Source: Gemmatimonadota bacterium
Lineage (GTDB): Bacteria > Gemmatimonadota > Gemmatimonadetes > Gemmatimonadales > GWC2-71-9
Direction of reading: 5' to 3'
Assembly: GCA_016199245.1 (NCBI GenBank)
Contig: JACQHC010000130.1
Span: forward strand, 1-47,771
DNA length: 47,771 bases
Program-made: the position numbers and the translations under genes
The notes under the pieces: generated by a model
What the model was told of the DNA's origin: nothing
The model's database searches: none
The model's input: the letters and a program-made list of their open reading frames with translations, nothing else
Part shown: positions 38,990-47,643 of the stretch, one piece after another
Layout: each line of letters opens with the position of its first letter
Numbering within the stretch: position 1 is the stretch's first letter

Positions 38990-40927
38990 CTACTGCCGCA
39001 AACCGGTCGCCGCCCCGGCGAGAGCCGCGACGATCAGGGTGGGTGCGCGAGCGAGCTGCGCCGCTCCGATCGGACCCGCCCGCGTGGAGTACCTGACTAC
39101 GTCGCCCGCGGCCGCGGTTACGCGGAACCAGGCTGAAGAGGCGTCAACCTGGTAATAGGGCGCCTGGCCGTCGGCCGGCATCCAGCCCGACTGAAAGGGC
39201 GTACCCGAAAAGTCGGGAGTCACAACGTCCCACGTGGCGGGCGTGCCCGCGAGGTATGCCGCACTGACCATGACGTGCACGTTCCGAGCGGCGCCAGACA
39301 ACCCTCCGAAGATGAATCTCACCCAGCGGTCGTACTCTGGTTGCGCGTCCAGCCGGCCACGCATCCGCGGGTAAGGCAAATCGGTTACCCGCGTCACGGT
39401 TGAGATGCTGACATAGGGACCGAGCGCATCCGTCTGGCTTGTTGGCGCCCCGAAGTATGCGATATGCGAGCGGCGCTCCACGTTCGACTGGTACACATCG
39501 ACCCATAGCTCGTGCACGTCGCCGGCCACAAGTCGTCCCTGCGGCACCCCGTACAGCGTGGTCGTTGCGGTGGTCGTTGCGCCTGCAAAAAGCAGGGCCG
39601 ACTGGACCGTGCCAAACGTCGACGTCGCGGTCCACAACCGGTTCGTCAGAAGCACCTGGTCGCCGGGGAGCAGGCCGGTGAGCGTCAACCCCGCAGAATC
39701 GAGGGCGAACGCCTCGGCCGTCGAGAAATCCAGTGCGGGAATCGTCGTCCCGTTGGCCGGATCTTGTGTCCGGCGGAGAATCATGCTGTCGGGAGTGAAG
39801 CGGAAGCCCGCTTGCACGCCGCGCGTCGCGACCAGATCGAGCGGTCGGTTCGGGACGTTCTGGAGCGCGAAGCCCGTTGCCGAGGCGGTCGCGGTGACGC
39901 CCACGGTGCCCATGGCGACTTTCGCCGACTGGCCGAAGTAGAGGCCGGCCACGGATCCCGTAAGGCCGTTGCTGCCCGAGCAGAGCCCATCGAGAAACAC
40001 CGCCGCGTGCTCGGAGCGGGTGGCGTGGCGCACGAACACCTCGGTTGCGGCGCCGTACTGCAGCACCCACGCGAGGCCGACTTTGTCCGTAGCCGCGAAC
40101 GTGAACGAGTTGCCCGCTGCAGTGACCGGTTGCCAGGCGTAGCCTTGGTTCTGGAACGCAAACCAGATTGGCACGGACGTGGGACAGAACGTGAGCGTCA
40201 TTTCGGCGGTACTTGGCGGCGGGATGACGACGAAGGCCATCGTGGTGGTTCGATCGGGCAATCCGGGCGTCGTGCCGGTCAGGGTGAGGTTGTACGTGCC
40301 TGGCGGCGTGCCGGCCGTCGCCGCGAGCGACAGCGCCACGGCTGCGCCAGGCGCGTTCGCCGGGTTGAGCGCAGCCGTCGCACCGGAAGGCGCCCCCGTC
40401 ACGGACAGGGCGACGCTTCCAGAAAAGCCGCCGGCGCGCGTGACCACGATGGTCGCGGAGCCGGCGCCACCCTGTGCGACGGTCACGACGGGCTCCAACA
40501 CGCTCAGCGTATACTGGCCCGTGACGGTAACGGTGACCTCCAGCGCGGCCGTTTGCGCCTCCACCCCGTCTCCGGTGGCCCTGAGGGTCAGCGTCGCGGC
40601 GCCGGGTGTCGCCCCACTTTCGACGAGAATCTCGAGCGAGCTGCGCGTGACACCGGCGGCCAGGGATGTCGCGCTCAGCTGTGCCGTAACTCCCGCCGGG
40701 GCGCCTTCGACTTCCAGCAGGACGACTTTGTCGAAGTTGGTTCGGGTCACCGTGACGGTGACTGTCGTTCCGTTCCCCTGGGGGATCGTCACGGTCTCTT
40801 GGGACAGCACGATGGCGATTGATCCGCTCTCCACGAGTGAGTCGCAGCCCAGGAGGCCTATCGCTGCCGAGACGGCGATTGCGAGTGACGCACCGCCAGG
40901 TCTGGTGGTCGCCGGTCCGGCGGTCAT
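38990..40927 (-). CDS. Exported Ig-like repeat lipoprotein
   Basis: 645 aa from ATG 40927, overlapping the upstream RCC1 gene's stop by 4 bases. The signal ends in the lipobox IGLLGC. Residues ~30-240 hold two or three Ig-like/BACON-type beta domains (TVTVTRTNFDKVVLLEVEGA, TIVVTRAGGFSGSVALSVTG, GTYNLTLTGTTPGLPDRTTT). The C-terminal ~400 residues have no family I recognise (PIWFAFQNQGYAWQPVTAAG, GLYFGQSAKVAMGTVGVTAT, RVTDLPYPRMRGRLDAQPEY). It is probably surface-exposed and translated with the RCC1 array. Confidence 0.78.
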   Translation of the reverse strand: MTAGPATTRPGGASLAIAVSAAIGLLGCDSLVESGSIAIVLSQETVTIPQGNGTTVTVTVTRTNFDKVVLLEVEGAPAGVTAQLSATSLAAGVTRSSLEILVESGATPGAATLTLRATGDGVEAQTAALEVTVTVTGQYTLSVLEPVVTVAQGGAGSATIVVTRAGGFSGSVALSVTGAPSGATAALNPANAPGAAVALSLAATAGTPPGTYNLTLTGTTPGLPDRTTTMAFVVIPPPSTAEMTLTFCPTSVPIWFAFQNQGYAWQPVTAAGNSFTFAATDKVGLAWVLQYGAATEVFVRHATRSEHAAVFLDGLCSGSNGLTGSVAGLYFGQSAKVAMGTVGVTATASATGFALQNVPNRPLDLVATRGVQAGFRFTPDSMILRRTQDPANGTTIPALDFSTAEAFALDSAGLTLTGLLPGDQVLLTNRLWTATSTFGTVQSALLFAGATTTATTTLYGVPQGRLVAGDVHELWVDVYQSNVERRSHIAYFGAPTSQTDALGPYVSISTVTRVTDLPYPRMRGRLDAQPEYDRWVRFIFGGLSGAARNVHVMVSAAYLAGTPATWDVVTPDFSGTPFQSGWMPADGQAPYYQVDASSAWFRVTAAAGDVVRYSTRAGPIGAAQLARAPTLIVAALAGAATGLRQ

Positions 40928-43569
40928 GGGTCGCTCCTTACCCTTACGGGCAGCGTGCTGCAATAGGGTCTTGGCAGACTCGGTGTCCCGCAGCTCTCCG
41001 GTCCGGTTGAGGTTCCGATGCCGAGCTGGCCGTGGTCGTTGGCCCCCCAACAGTAGGCGGATCCGTCAGCCGCGATCGCGCACGTGTGCATTCCCCCGCC
41101 GCTGAGGGCGACGAAGCCGAGCGTGCTCTGCACTGGCGTGGGCCTGAAACGACTCGTGGTCGTCCCGTCGCCGAGCTGGCCCGCGTTGTTCCCACCCCAG
41201 CAGTAAATGGTGCCGCCGGCCGTGAGGCCGCATGTGTGATTGTCGCCGGCCTCCACGGCGGTGAACCGCAGGCTGCCGTCGACGAGCACCGGCGCCACTC
41301 GGTCGGTTGTCGTCCCGTCGCCGAGCTGCCCATAGCTGTTGTTCCCCCCGCAATTGGCCGCGCCCTCGGCCGTTAGCGCGCAGGCGTGGTCACCGCCGAC
41401 GCTGATTGACCTGAAGGTGAGGCCCCCCGCCACAAGAGCCGGAGCGCCAAGAGGAGCGGTGAATCTCAAGCAATACGCGCCAGAGGCCGAGAGGCCGCAG
41501 AAGTAGCCACCTACACTCACGACGCTGAAGGCGAGGTCGCCCGGGAGGAGCGATGGCGCCGGTAACCACGGCGAGGCGGGGCCGGTCCAGCAGTAGGCAT
41601 CTGAATTCGTGGCGAGAGCACAGTTGACGCCTCCGGAGCTGACTTGGGCAAAGGTCAGTCCACCCTGTACGAGGGTCGGGTACGAGGAGCCTCCGGGCTC
41701 GGACTCGTACCTTTCCCCCCAACACCAGGCGGCCCCGGCCGCCGTGAGGGCGCAGTTGCGGAAGCTGCCTGCGCTCAAGCTGTCAAAGCTCAGATCGCCC
41801 GCCACCCGCACGGGAGTCAGTCTATCGGTCTTTGTTCCCTCGCCGAGCTGGCCATAACCGTTGAATCCCCAGCAGTACGCCGAGCCTGATGGCCTCAGCG
41901 CGCAGGTGTGAACGAAGCCGGAACTCACGGAGGTGAAGCTGAGGGTGGCGGTTACCGCAACGATCGCCGAGTCGCTGATCCCCTCGCTCGTGGCCACGAT
42001 CGAGGCGGAACCGGCACCCGTCCCTGTCACCAGTCCGGTTGAGTCCACGGTCGCCGCGGCCGCATTGTCAGTGGTCCACACGACAGGCCGTTTCGGGATC
42101 ACTCTGTTGCTCGCGTCCCGGAGCGTCGCGATCAGCCGGACTGTCGAGCCCACAACAACGTCGGTGCGGGACGGAGTCACCGTCACGGACGCGACGGGTT
42201 GGGGTGGACCAACCGTCATAGCAGACGTCGCGCTGGCGGCACCGCTCGTGGCCGTGACGGTCGCGTTCCCCTGGGCTACGCCCGTGACCTCACCCAGCTG
42301 CTGCCCCGACGTACCGGTATTCAGGCTCCGGACTGTCACCACGGCCGGGTTGCTACTCGACCAGGTGACCCCTCGCTGGATCGGCCGCCCGGCCGCATCG
42401 CGAACCGTGGGGGTCAGCATCACCGTGTCGCCCGCGGCGACCGTGGCCGTTTGCGGTGTGACGGTTATTGCCGCGGCGGGCGACCGCACCGTCACGTACG
42501 CGCCGGCAACCAGCTCGCCGATCCGAGCCATGACGCCATAGGAGCCGTCCGCGAGAGCCGTCAGCTGGCCGGTCGGGGAGACTGCGAGCCCACTGGGATC
42601 GCTGGTAGACCAAGTGATCGGCTGATCAATCAGGATGTTGCCGGCGGCGTCCTCCACCGTGGCCGTCATCTGGTAGGTCGTCCCCGTCATGACCACCGTG
42701 TCGGGCGACAACCGGATGGCCGCCGGGGGGCCGGTCAGGGACCGGCCCGTGGTGAACGAGACGGCGTGGGACGCCTCGAGTGACTCGCCCCCGAGGTCCT
42801 CGACGGCCTGGGTCACGACCAGGCGGTACTCGGTGTTTTCACTGAGCTGTTCGGTGGGAACGAACGCAGCCATTGCGCCGGTACCCTCGAGCAAGCGCAC
42901 GGAACCCGCAACCGGGTCGTCACCGCGGAAGAGCTGCACGGATGAGGCGGTGACCGTGCTGCCCGCCACCGGCTCGGTGAAGAAGATCACCGGGCGCATG
43001 TTCAACGGCACGTCCCGCTTCTTGCGCGTGGGAGATACCCGCACCACGCGCGGCCTCCTGGCGTCGGGCACCGCAAGCGCGAGTGACCCCACCTCCTCGC
43101 CGGAACGACTGCGAATGGAGATCAGCACGGTGTCACCGGCGGTAGCGGCGACGGGCACGGCGTCCAGCCCGCCGCTCCGCATGGACGCGGTGACACTGGC
43201 CTCCTGGCGCGGATTGCGCAGGATGGCGACTTCCCCGGTGGGGAAGCTGTCGGGGGCCAGGGAGACGTATACCACCTCGTCTCCGGCGGCCTGAAATACC
43301 GCGGACCGGGCGGTCCCCGCCTGGGCGCCCGCGTCTCCCAGGATGGGATTGGAGATGACCGCGGCGGGCTGGGGGGTGTCTTCCTCCACGTCCTGGATGC
43401 GGTCCGAGCAGGTGCTTGTCAGTACCGCGGCGGCCATGGCGAGCCACGTGCCGGCCCGGCGCATCCGTCGCGCCCGGCCGCATGCACGTGGGCCCGCTCC
43501 CACTGATCGAGCGGGGCCCTGACTGATCCGGTCAGCTCCCATGGCCGCCTCGTTTGGCGATATGCTCAT
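40924..43569 (-). CDS. RCC1-propeller lipoprotein, paralogue A
   Basis: 881 aa from ATG 43569. The order is: a conserved N-terminal leader (MSISPNEAAMGADRISQGPA), signal with lipobox-like LTSTC, a short conserved beta domain (VVYVSLAPDSFPTGEVAILR), a Big_5-like domain (KKRDVPLNMRPVIFFTEPVA), bacterial Ig-like domains with the NPAVVTVRSL/ATVDSTGLVTGTGAGSASIV type repeats, and about seven RCC1 repeats (HTCALRPSGSAYCWGFNGYG, CGLTAGGTIYCWGGNNAGQL). Several middle repeats are degenerate. RCC1 propellers bind proteins or nucleotides; exported versions are of unknown role. The C-terminus ends with two cysteines (CGTP...YC). Confidence 0.85.
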   Translation of the reverse strand: MSISPNEAAMGADRISQGPARSVGAGPRACGRARRMRRAGTWLAMAAAVLTSTCSDRIQDVEEDTPQPAAVISNPILGDAGAQAGTARSAVFQAAGDEVVYVSLAPDSFPTGEVAILRNPRQEASVTASMRSGGLDAVPVAATAGDTVLISIRSRSGEEVGSLALAVPDARRPRVVRVSPTRKKRDVPLNMRPVIFFTEPVAGSTVTASSVQLFRGDDPVAGSVRLLEGTGAMAAFVPTEQLSENTEYRLVVTQAVEDLGGESLEASHAVSFTTGRSLTGPPAAIRLSPDTVVMTGTTYQMTATVEDAAGNILIDQPITWSTSDPSGLAVSPTGQLTALADGSYGVMARIGELVAGAYVTVRSPAAAITVTPQTATVAAGDTVMLTPTVRDAAGRPIQRGVTWSSSNPAVVTVRSLNTGTSGQQLGEVTGVAQGNATVTATSGAASATSAMTVGPPQPVASVTVTPSRTDVVVGSTVRLIATLRDASNRVIPKRPVVWTTDNAAAATVDSTGLVTGTGAGSASIVATSEGISDSAIVAVTATLSFTSVSSGFVHTCALRPSGSAYCWGFNGYGQLGEGTKTDRLTPVRVAGDLSFDSLSAGSFRNCALTAAGAAWCWGERYESEPGGSSYPTLVQGGLTFAQVSSGGVNCALATNSDAYCWTGPASPWLPAPSLLPGDLAFSVVSVGGYFCGLSASGAYCLRFTAPLGAPALVAGGLTFRSISVGGDHACALTAEGAANCGGNNSYGQLGDGTTTDRVAPVLVDGSLRFTAVEAGDNHTCGLTAGGTIYCWGGNNAGQLGDGTTTSRFRPTPVQSTLGFVALSGGGMHTCAIAADGSAYCWGANDHGQLGIGTSTGPESCGTPSLPRPYCSTLPVRVRSDP

Positions 43570-43618
43570 GAGACGGCCACTACAGGCCCGCTTGCTCGCG
43601 TGACCGCCGCCTCGCGCC
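43567..43618. repeat. Upstream duplicated segment, copy 1
   Basis: The start codon and about 50 upstream bases of paralogue A match the same region of paralogue C (47384-47435), including CAGGCCCGCTTGCTCGCGTG and the following ACCGCC. The duplication thus includes the 5' region. Confidence 0.75.
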
Positions 43619-43624
43619 TCTCCC

Positions 43625-44602
43625 TCAGCGCTGTCCCGCAACCTTCACCGGCAGGCTGCAATAAGGGCTTGCGTTCGTGTCCGCGGCCTGCCCGCAGCCC
43701 GGCTCGTCCGTCCGTCCCCCGTTGCCGAGCTGCCCCCGATGGTTCAAGCCCCAGCAGTACACGGTGCCGCCCGACGTGCGGCCGCAGGCATGAGACCAGC
43801 CGACGGAGATGGCCGAAAACGTGTGCCCGCCGGCCACCTCAACCGGCGAAGGCTGGTTCCAGGGTGGCTGCGGCGGACTCCCCACCTGGCCGAAGAAATT
43901 CCCCCCCCAGCAGTAGGCCTTACCTGCCGGACTCAGACCGCAGGTGTGGTACGCTCCGGCGTCCAGCGCGGAGAACGTGAGTCCGCCGGCAGCGGCCGTC
44001 GGGTTCCAGATGTAGTCCGCGCGTTCTATGGCGCCGTTACCGAACTCGCCGTTGCCGTTCCAGCCCCAGCAGTAGGCCGCCCCACCCGTGGTCACCCGCG
44101 GTTTTCGCGCCTCCGGCACCGGGACCTCGAATTGAGCCACGAGACCGGCGCTGCCAAAAACCTCGACCGTCACCGTGTCCCCTTGACTGGCCGCGACCGG
44201 CACCGCGTCCAGGCCGCCATTCACCATCGAGTCCGACACCGTGGTGCCAGCGCGCGGGTTGCGGAGAGTGACAAATCGTCCGGCCGGGAAGCTGTCTGCT
44301 GCAAGTGAGACGTACACGACCTCGTCGGCTGCGGTAGCGAAGCCGGCTGACCTTGCGGCTGGTGAGCCGCTCGCAGCGCCGTGGATCGGATTGGAGATCA
44401 CCACGGCGGGCGCCGGAGCCTCGTCCTCCAGGTCCACAACATCGCCTCCCCAGCACGCGCCCATCGACGCGGCGGCCATGGCCAGCCACGTGCCGGCTCG
44501 GCGAATCCCTCCGGGTCGGCCGGACGCGCTTGAGTCCGCTCCCAATGGCCGAGCGGGGCCCGGATTGGTCAGGTCAGGGCCCATGACTGCCTGGTCCGTC
44601 AA
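43625..44602 (-). CDS. RCC1-propeller lipoprotein, paralogue B, internally deleted
   Basis: 325 aa. The leader, signal and first beta domain match the long paralogues (GIRRAGTWLAMAAASMGACW, EVVYVSLAADSFPAGRFVTL), up to the shared ARKPRV. At that point (about 44093) the Big_5-like and Ig-like domains and most of the propeller are missing, and the sequence joins in frame to the second half of an RCC1 repeat (TTGGAAYCWGWNGNGEFGNG), followed by only two full repeats and the shared cysteine-containing tail. Two full repeats plus a half cannot close a seven-bladed propeller, so it may not fold alone. The open frame is kept, which suggests it is expressed. Confidence 0.82.
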   Translation of the reverse strand: MTDQAVMGPDLTNPGPARPLGADSSASGRPGGIRRAGTWLAMAAASMGACWGGDVVDLEDEAPAPAVVISNPIHGAASGSPAARSAGFATAADEVVYVSLAADSFPAGRFVTLRNPRAGTTVSDSMVNGGLDAVPVAASQGDTVTVEVFGSAGLVAQFEVPVPEARKPRVTTGGAAYCWGWNGNGEFGNGAIERADYIWNPTAAAGGLTFSALDAGAYHTCGLSPAGKAYCWGGNFFGQVGSPPQPPWNQPSPVEVAGGHTFSAISVGWSHACGRTSGGTVYCWGLNHRGQLGNGGRTDEPGCGQAADTNASPYCSLPVKVAGQR

Positions 44603-44614
44603 TGGGTGATTGCG

Positions 44615-47386
44615 TCATGGCTGGCCAGCGACCCTTGCCGGGACAGTGCTGCAGGGGATGTCTCCGGCACCGCTGCGGCACGTCTCCGGACCGGTTGACG
44701 CCCCTACGCCGAGCTGACCGACGTTGTTTAGCCCCCAGCAGTAGACCTCTCCACTGGTGGTGCGCCCGCAGCTCTGACCCACGCCCGCCGTGACCGCGGA
44801 GAAGGTGAGGCCTCCGGCCACCGCCACCGGCACCGAACTGTTCGCGGTCGAGCCGTCGCCGAGCGATCCGGACACGTTGTTGCCCCAGCAATAGGCATCG
44901 CCCGGAGTGGTCACGCCGCAGGTGTGGGAGGAACCCGTGCTGACAGCGGAGAAAGTCCGGCCGCCGCTGACCGCAACAGGGATTGAACTGATGTGGATGA
45001 AGCGGAAATCGCCGCTCCAGCCGTCGCCCAGCTGGCCAAAGCGCCCCTCTCCCCAGCAGTGGGCCGCCCCGGTCGTTGCAATAGCGCAGGTGTGCTCCCA
45101 CCCGGAGGCCAGTGCGGAAAAAGTGAGGCTGCTGCGCACGGAATCGGGCACAGGGCTGTAGTTGGTGGTGCCGTTGCCGAGCTGACCGCTGACGTTTACA
45201 CCCCAGCAGTAGGCGGCACCCGCCGTCGTCAGGGCGCAGGTGTGAATGCTGCCAGCGCTCACGGCGGAGAAGGTGCGGCCACCCGCCACGGCAACGGGGA
45301 CCGCGCTGGGCGTCGTCGAGCCGTCGCCGAGCTGGCCACCATCGTTGCGTCCCCAGCAGTAGGCTTGACCGGCCGGCGTGAGTCCGCAGGTATGATCGGC
45401 GCCCGCGCTCACGGTAGAAACGGTGAGGCCTCCAGCGACGGCCGCGGGCGCGGTGCGATCGGCGGTCGAGCCGTCTCCCAGCTCGCCGAACTGGTTCTCG
45501 CCCCAACAATACGCGGCGCCGGTGGCGGTGACACCACAGCTATGCCCGACCAGGGCGTCGTCGGAGCCGGCTGTCAACGTGGCGAACGAGAGCCCGCCGA
45601 TGACGGCCAAGGGTGCCGGGCTATGGGTCCCAGCGGGAGAGAACGATCCGTCGCCGAGCTGGCCGCGGTAGTTGTGTCCCCAACAGTACGCCGATCCGCC
45701 CTCCGTAAGGCCGCAAGTGTGTCCAGAGCCCGCACTCACGGACGCGAAGCTGATCCCGGCGGCCACCGTAATCGCGGCCGTATCGCTGACACCTTCGCTG
45801 GACGCCACCACGGCCGTTGACCCCGTGGCGATCGCCGTCACAACCCCACCAGCGTCCACCGTGGCCACTGCGGCGTCGTCGGTGGTCCAGACGACCGGGC
45901 GCCCGAAGATCGCCCTCCCGCTCGCGTCTTCCAGGGTTGCCATCAGGCGTACCGTGCCGCGTACCACCAGGGCAGCCGAGGCCGGGGCCAGGGTCAGCGA
46001 CGCGACGGCCCGGCGCGGACCGACCGTCACCGCTGCCATGCCGCTCGCGGTGCCGCTGGTAGCGGTGATGGTGACGCTGCCCGGGTTCGCACCTATCACG
46101 GCGGCGGAATCGTGACCCGCTCCAGCGGGCCCGAAGGACACAACCGTCGCTTTGGCCGGGTCGCTGGTCGACCACGTCACTTCGCGATCGAGGCGGCGCT
46201 GCGACGCGTCGCGAACCGTCGCGGTCAGGACGATCGAGTCTTCAGCCGCAACCGTTGCAGTGCCGGGCGACAGGGTTATCGATGCCGGAGGGTCCGGAGA
46301 AGTGACGAACACGAAAGCGGTGGTTGCGAGCTCGCCGAGCCTGGTGACCACGGTATACCCGCCCTCGGCGAGCGCGGTCAGCAGACCGGTCGAGGAGACC
46401 GCAAGGCCCTCCGGGTCGCTGGTAGACCAAGTGATCGGCTGATCAATCAGGATGTTGCCCGCGGCGTCCTCCACCGTCGCCGTCATCTGGTAGGTCGCCC
46501 CCGTCATGACCACCGTGTCGGGGGACAACCGGATCACCGCTGGCGGGCCGGTGAGGGACTGGCCCGTGGTGAACGAGGCAGCGTAGGACGCCTCGAGTGA
46601 CTCACCCGCGAGGTCCTCGACGGCCTGGGTCACAACCAGGCGGTACTCGGTGTTTGCGTCGAGTGCCGCGTCGGGGACGAAGGCGGCCGTCGCTCCGGTC
46701 CCTTCCAGCAGGCGGACGGTGCCGGCGACCGAATTGCCGCCCCGGAGGAGCTGCACCGAGGCAGGCGTGACGCTGGCGCCAGTCACGGGTTCCGTAAAGA
46801 AGATCAGTGGACGGAGGTTGAGTGGCACGTCCCGCTTCTTGCGCGTGGGAGATACCCGCACCACGCGCGGCTTCCTGGCGTCGGGCACCGCAAGCGCCAG
46901 CAACCCCGCCGCCTCGCCGGAACGACCGCGAATGGAGATCAGCACGGTATCACCGGCGCTAGCAGCCACAGGCACGGCGTCCAGGCCGCCGTTCCTCATG
47001 GACGCGGTGACGCTGGCCTCTTGGCGCGGATTGCGCAGGATGGCGACTTCCCCGGTGGGGAAGCTGTCCGGGGCCAGGGAGACGTATACCACCTCGTCTC
47101 CGGCGGCCTGAAATACCGCGGACCGGGCGGTCCCGGTCGGTGCGCCCGCGCCTCCAACGATGGGATTGGAGATGACCGCGGCGGGCTGCGGGGCGTCTTC
47201 CTCCACGTCCTGTATGCCGTCCGAGCAGGTGCTGGTGAGCAGCGCGCCGGCCATGGCGAGCCACGTGCCGGCCCGGCGAATGCTTCGCGACCGGCCGCAT
47301 CCACGTGGGCCCGCTCCCACTGATCGAGCGGGGCCCTGACTGATCCGGTCAGCTCCCATGGCCGCCTGGTTTGGCGATATGCTCAT
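44615..47386 (-). CDS. RCC1-propeller lipoprotein, paralogue C
   Basis: 923 aa, the most complete of the three. The leader (MSISPNQAAMGADRISQGPA) and signal with LTSTC are followed by the shared beta domain, a Big_5-like domain (about residues 185-290), Ig-like repeats with ITLSPGTATVAAEDSIVLTA and RAIFGRPVVWTTDDAAVATV, and seven RCC1 repeats at about residues 545-923 (GHTCGLTEGGSAYCWGHNYR, HTCGLTPAGQAYCWGRNDGG, HTCAIATTGAAHCWGEGRFG and so on). The propeller is closed by a tail with CRSGAGDIPCSTVPARVAGQ. It is first in the tandem array, with paralogue B starting 12 bases after its stop. Confidence 0.87.
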   Translation of the reverse strand: MSISPNQAAMGADRISQGPARSVGAGPRGCGRSRSIRRAGTWLAMAGALLTSTCSDGIQDVEEDAPQPAAVISNPIVGGAGAPTGTARSAVFQAAGDEVVYVSLAPDSFPTGEVAILRNPRQEASVTASMRNGGLDAVPVAASAGDTVLISIRGRSGEAAGLLALAVPDARKPRVVRVSPTRKKRDVPLNLRPLIFFTEPVTGASVTPASVQLLRGGNSVAGTVRLLEGTGATAAFVPDAALDANTEYRLVVTQAVEDLAGESLEASYAASFTTGQSLTGPPAVIRLSPDTVVMTGATYQMTATVEDAAGNILIDQPITWSTSDPEGLAVSSTGLLTALAEGGYTVVTRLGELATTAFVFVTSPDPPASITLSPGTATVAAEDSIVLTATVRDASQRRLDREVTWSTSDPAKATVVSFGPAGAGHDSAAVIGANPGSVTITATSGTASGMAAVTVGPRRAVASLTLAPASAALVVRGTVRLMATLEDASGRAIFGRPVVWTTDDAAVATVDAGGVVTAIATGSTAVVASSEGVSDTAAITVAAGISFASVSAGSGHTCGLTEGGSAYCWGHNYRGQLGDGSFSPAGTHSPAPLAVIGGLSFATLTAGSDDALVGHSCGVTATGAAYCWGENQFGELGDGSTADRTAPAAVAGGLTVSTVSAGADHTCGLTPAGQAYCWGRNDGGQLGDGSTTPSAVPVAVAGGRTFSAVSAGSIHTCALTTAGAAYCWGVNVSGQLGNGTTNYSPVPDSVRSSLTFSALASGWEHTCAIATTGAAHCWGEGRFGQLGDGWSGDFRFIHISSIPVAVSGGRTFSAVSTGSSHTCGVTTPGDAYCWGNNVSGSLGDGSTANSSVPVAVAGGLTFSAVTAGVGQSCGRTTSGEVYCWGLNNVGQLGVGASTGPETCRSGAGDIPCSTVPARVAGQP

Positions 47387-47435
47387 GAGACGGCCCCTGC
47401 AGGCCCGCTTGCTCGCGTGACCGCCCCCTCGCGCC
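47384..47435. repeat. Upstream duplicated segment, copy 2
   Basis: Partner of 43567-43618. Identity is high over the start codon and CAGGCCCGCTTGCTCGCGTG, then falls away after the CCTCGCGCCT shared by both. Confidence 0.75.
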
Positions 47436-47607
47436 TCGGGCAGTTGCGGCGGGACCCTGACGTATTTCTTCAGTCACCATGGTCACCTCGCCTTCACCAT
47501 CTCTTTAGACGGATGCCAGGTCCACGCTTGCCCATGGGCTCGCCGCCCGCCGCCCTGCTGGCCGCTTTTCACCGGTCACGTGACCCCACGCCACGGGAAG
47601 GCATTCG

Positions 47608-47643
47608 TTGACATCTTTATGTCACCGAGAGACATTGTGACAT
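47608..47643 (+). promoter_or_regulatory. Putative promoter/operator of the VapB-type antitoxin
   Basis: TTGACA is at 47608-47613. TGACAT and ATGTCA form a perfect inverted repeat (47609-47624, 4-base spacer), and TGACAT recurs just before the ATG. Such repeats are typical operator sites for ribbon-helix-helix antitoxins. Assigned by eye. Confidence 0.5.

Noticed and set aside
44700-45760. Regularly spaced similar DNA segments that could suggest a CRISPR-like or satellite array
   Set aside because: They are the codons of RCC1 repeats (CYCWG-type motif every ~50 residues) and are imperfect in the way protein repeats are.
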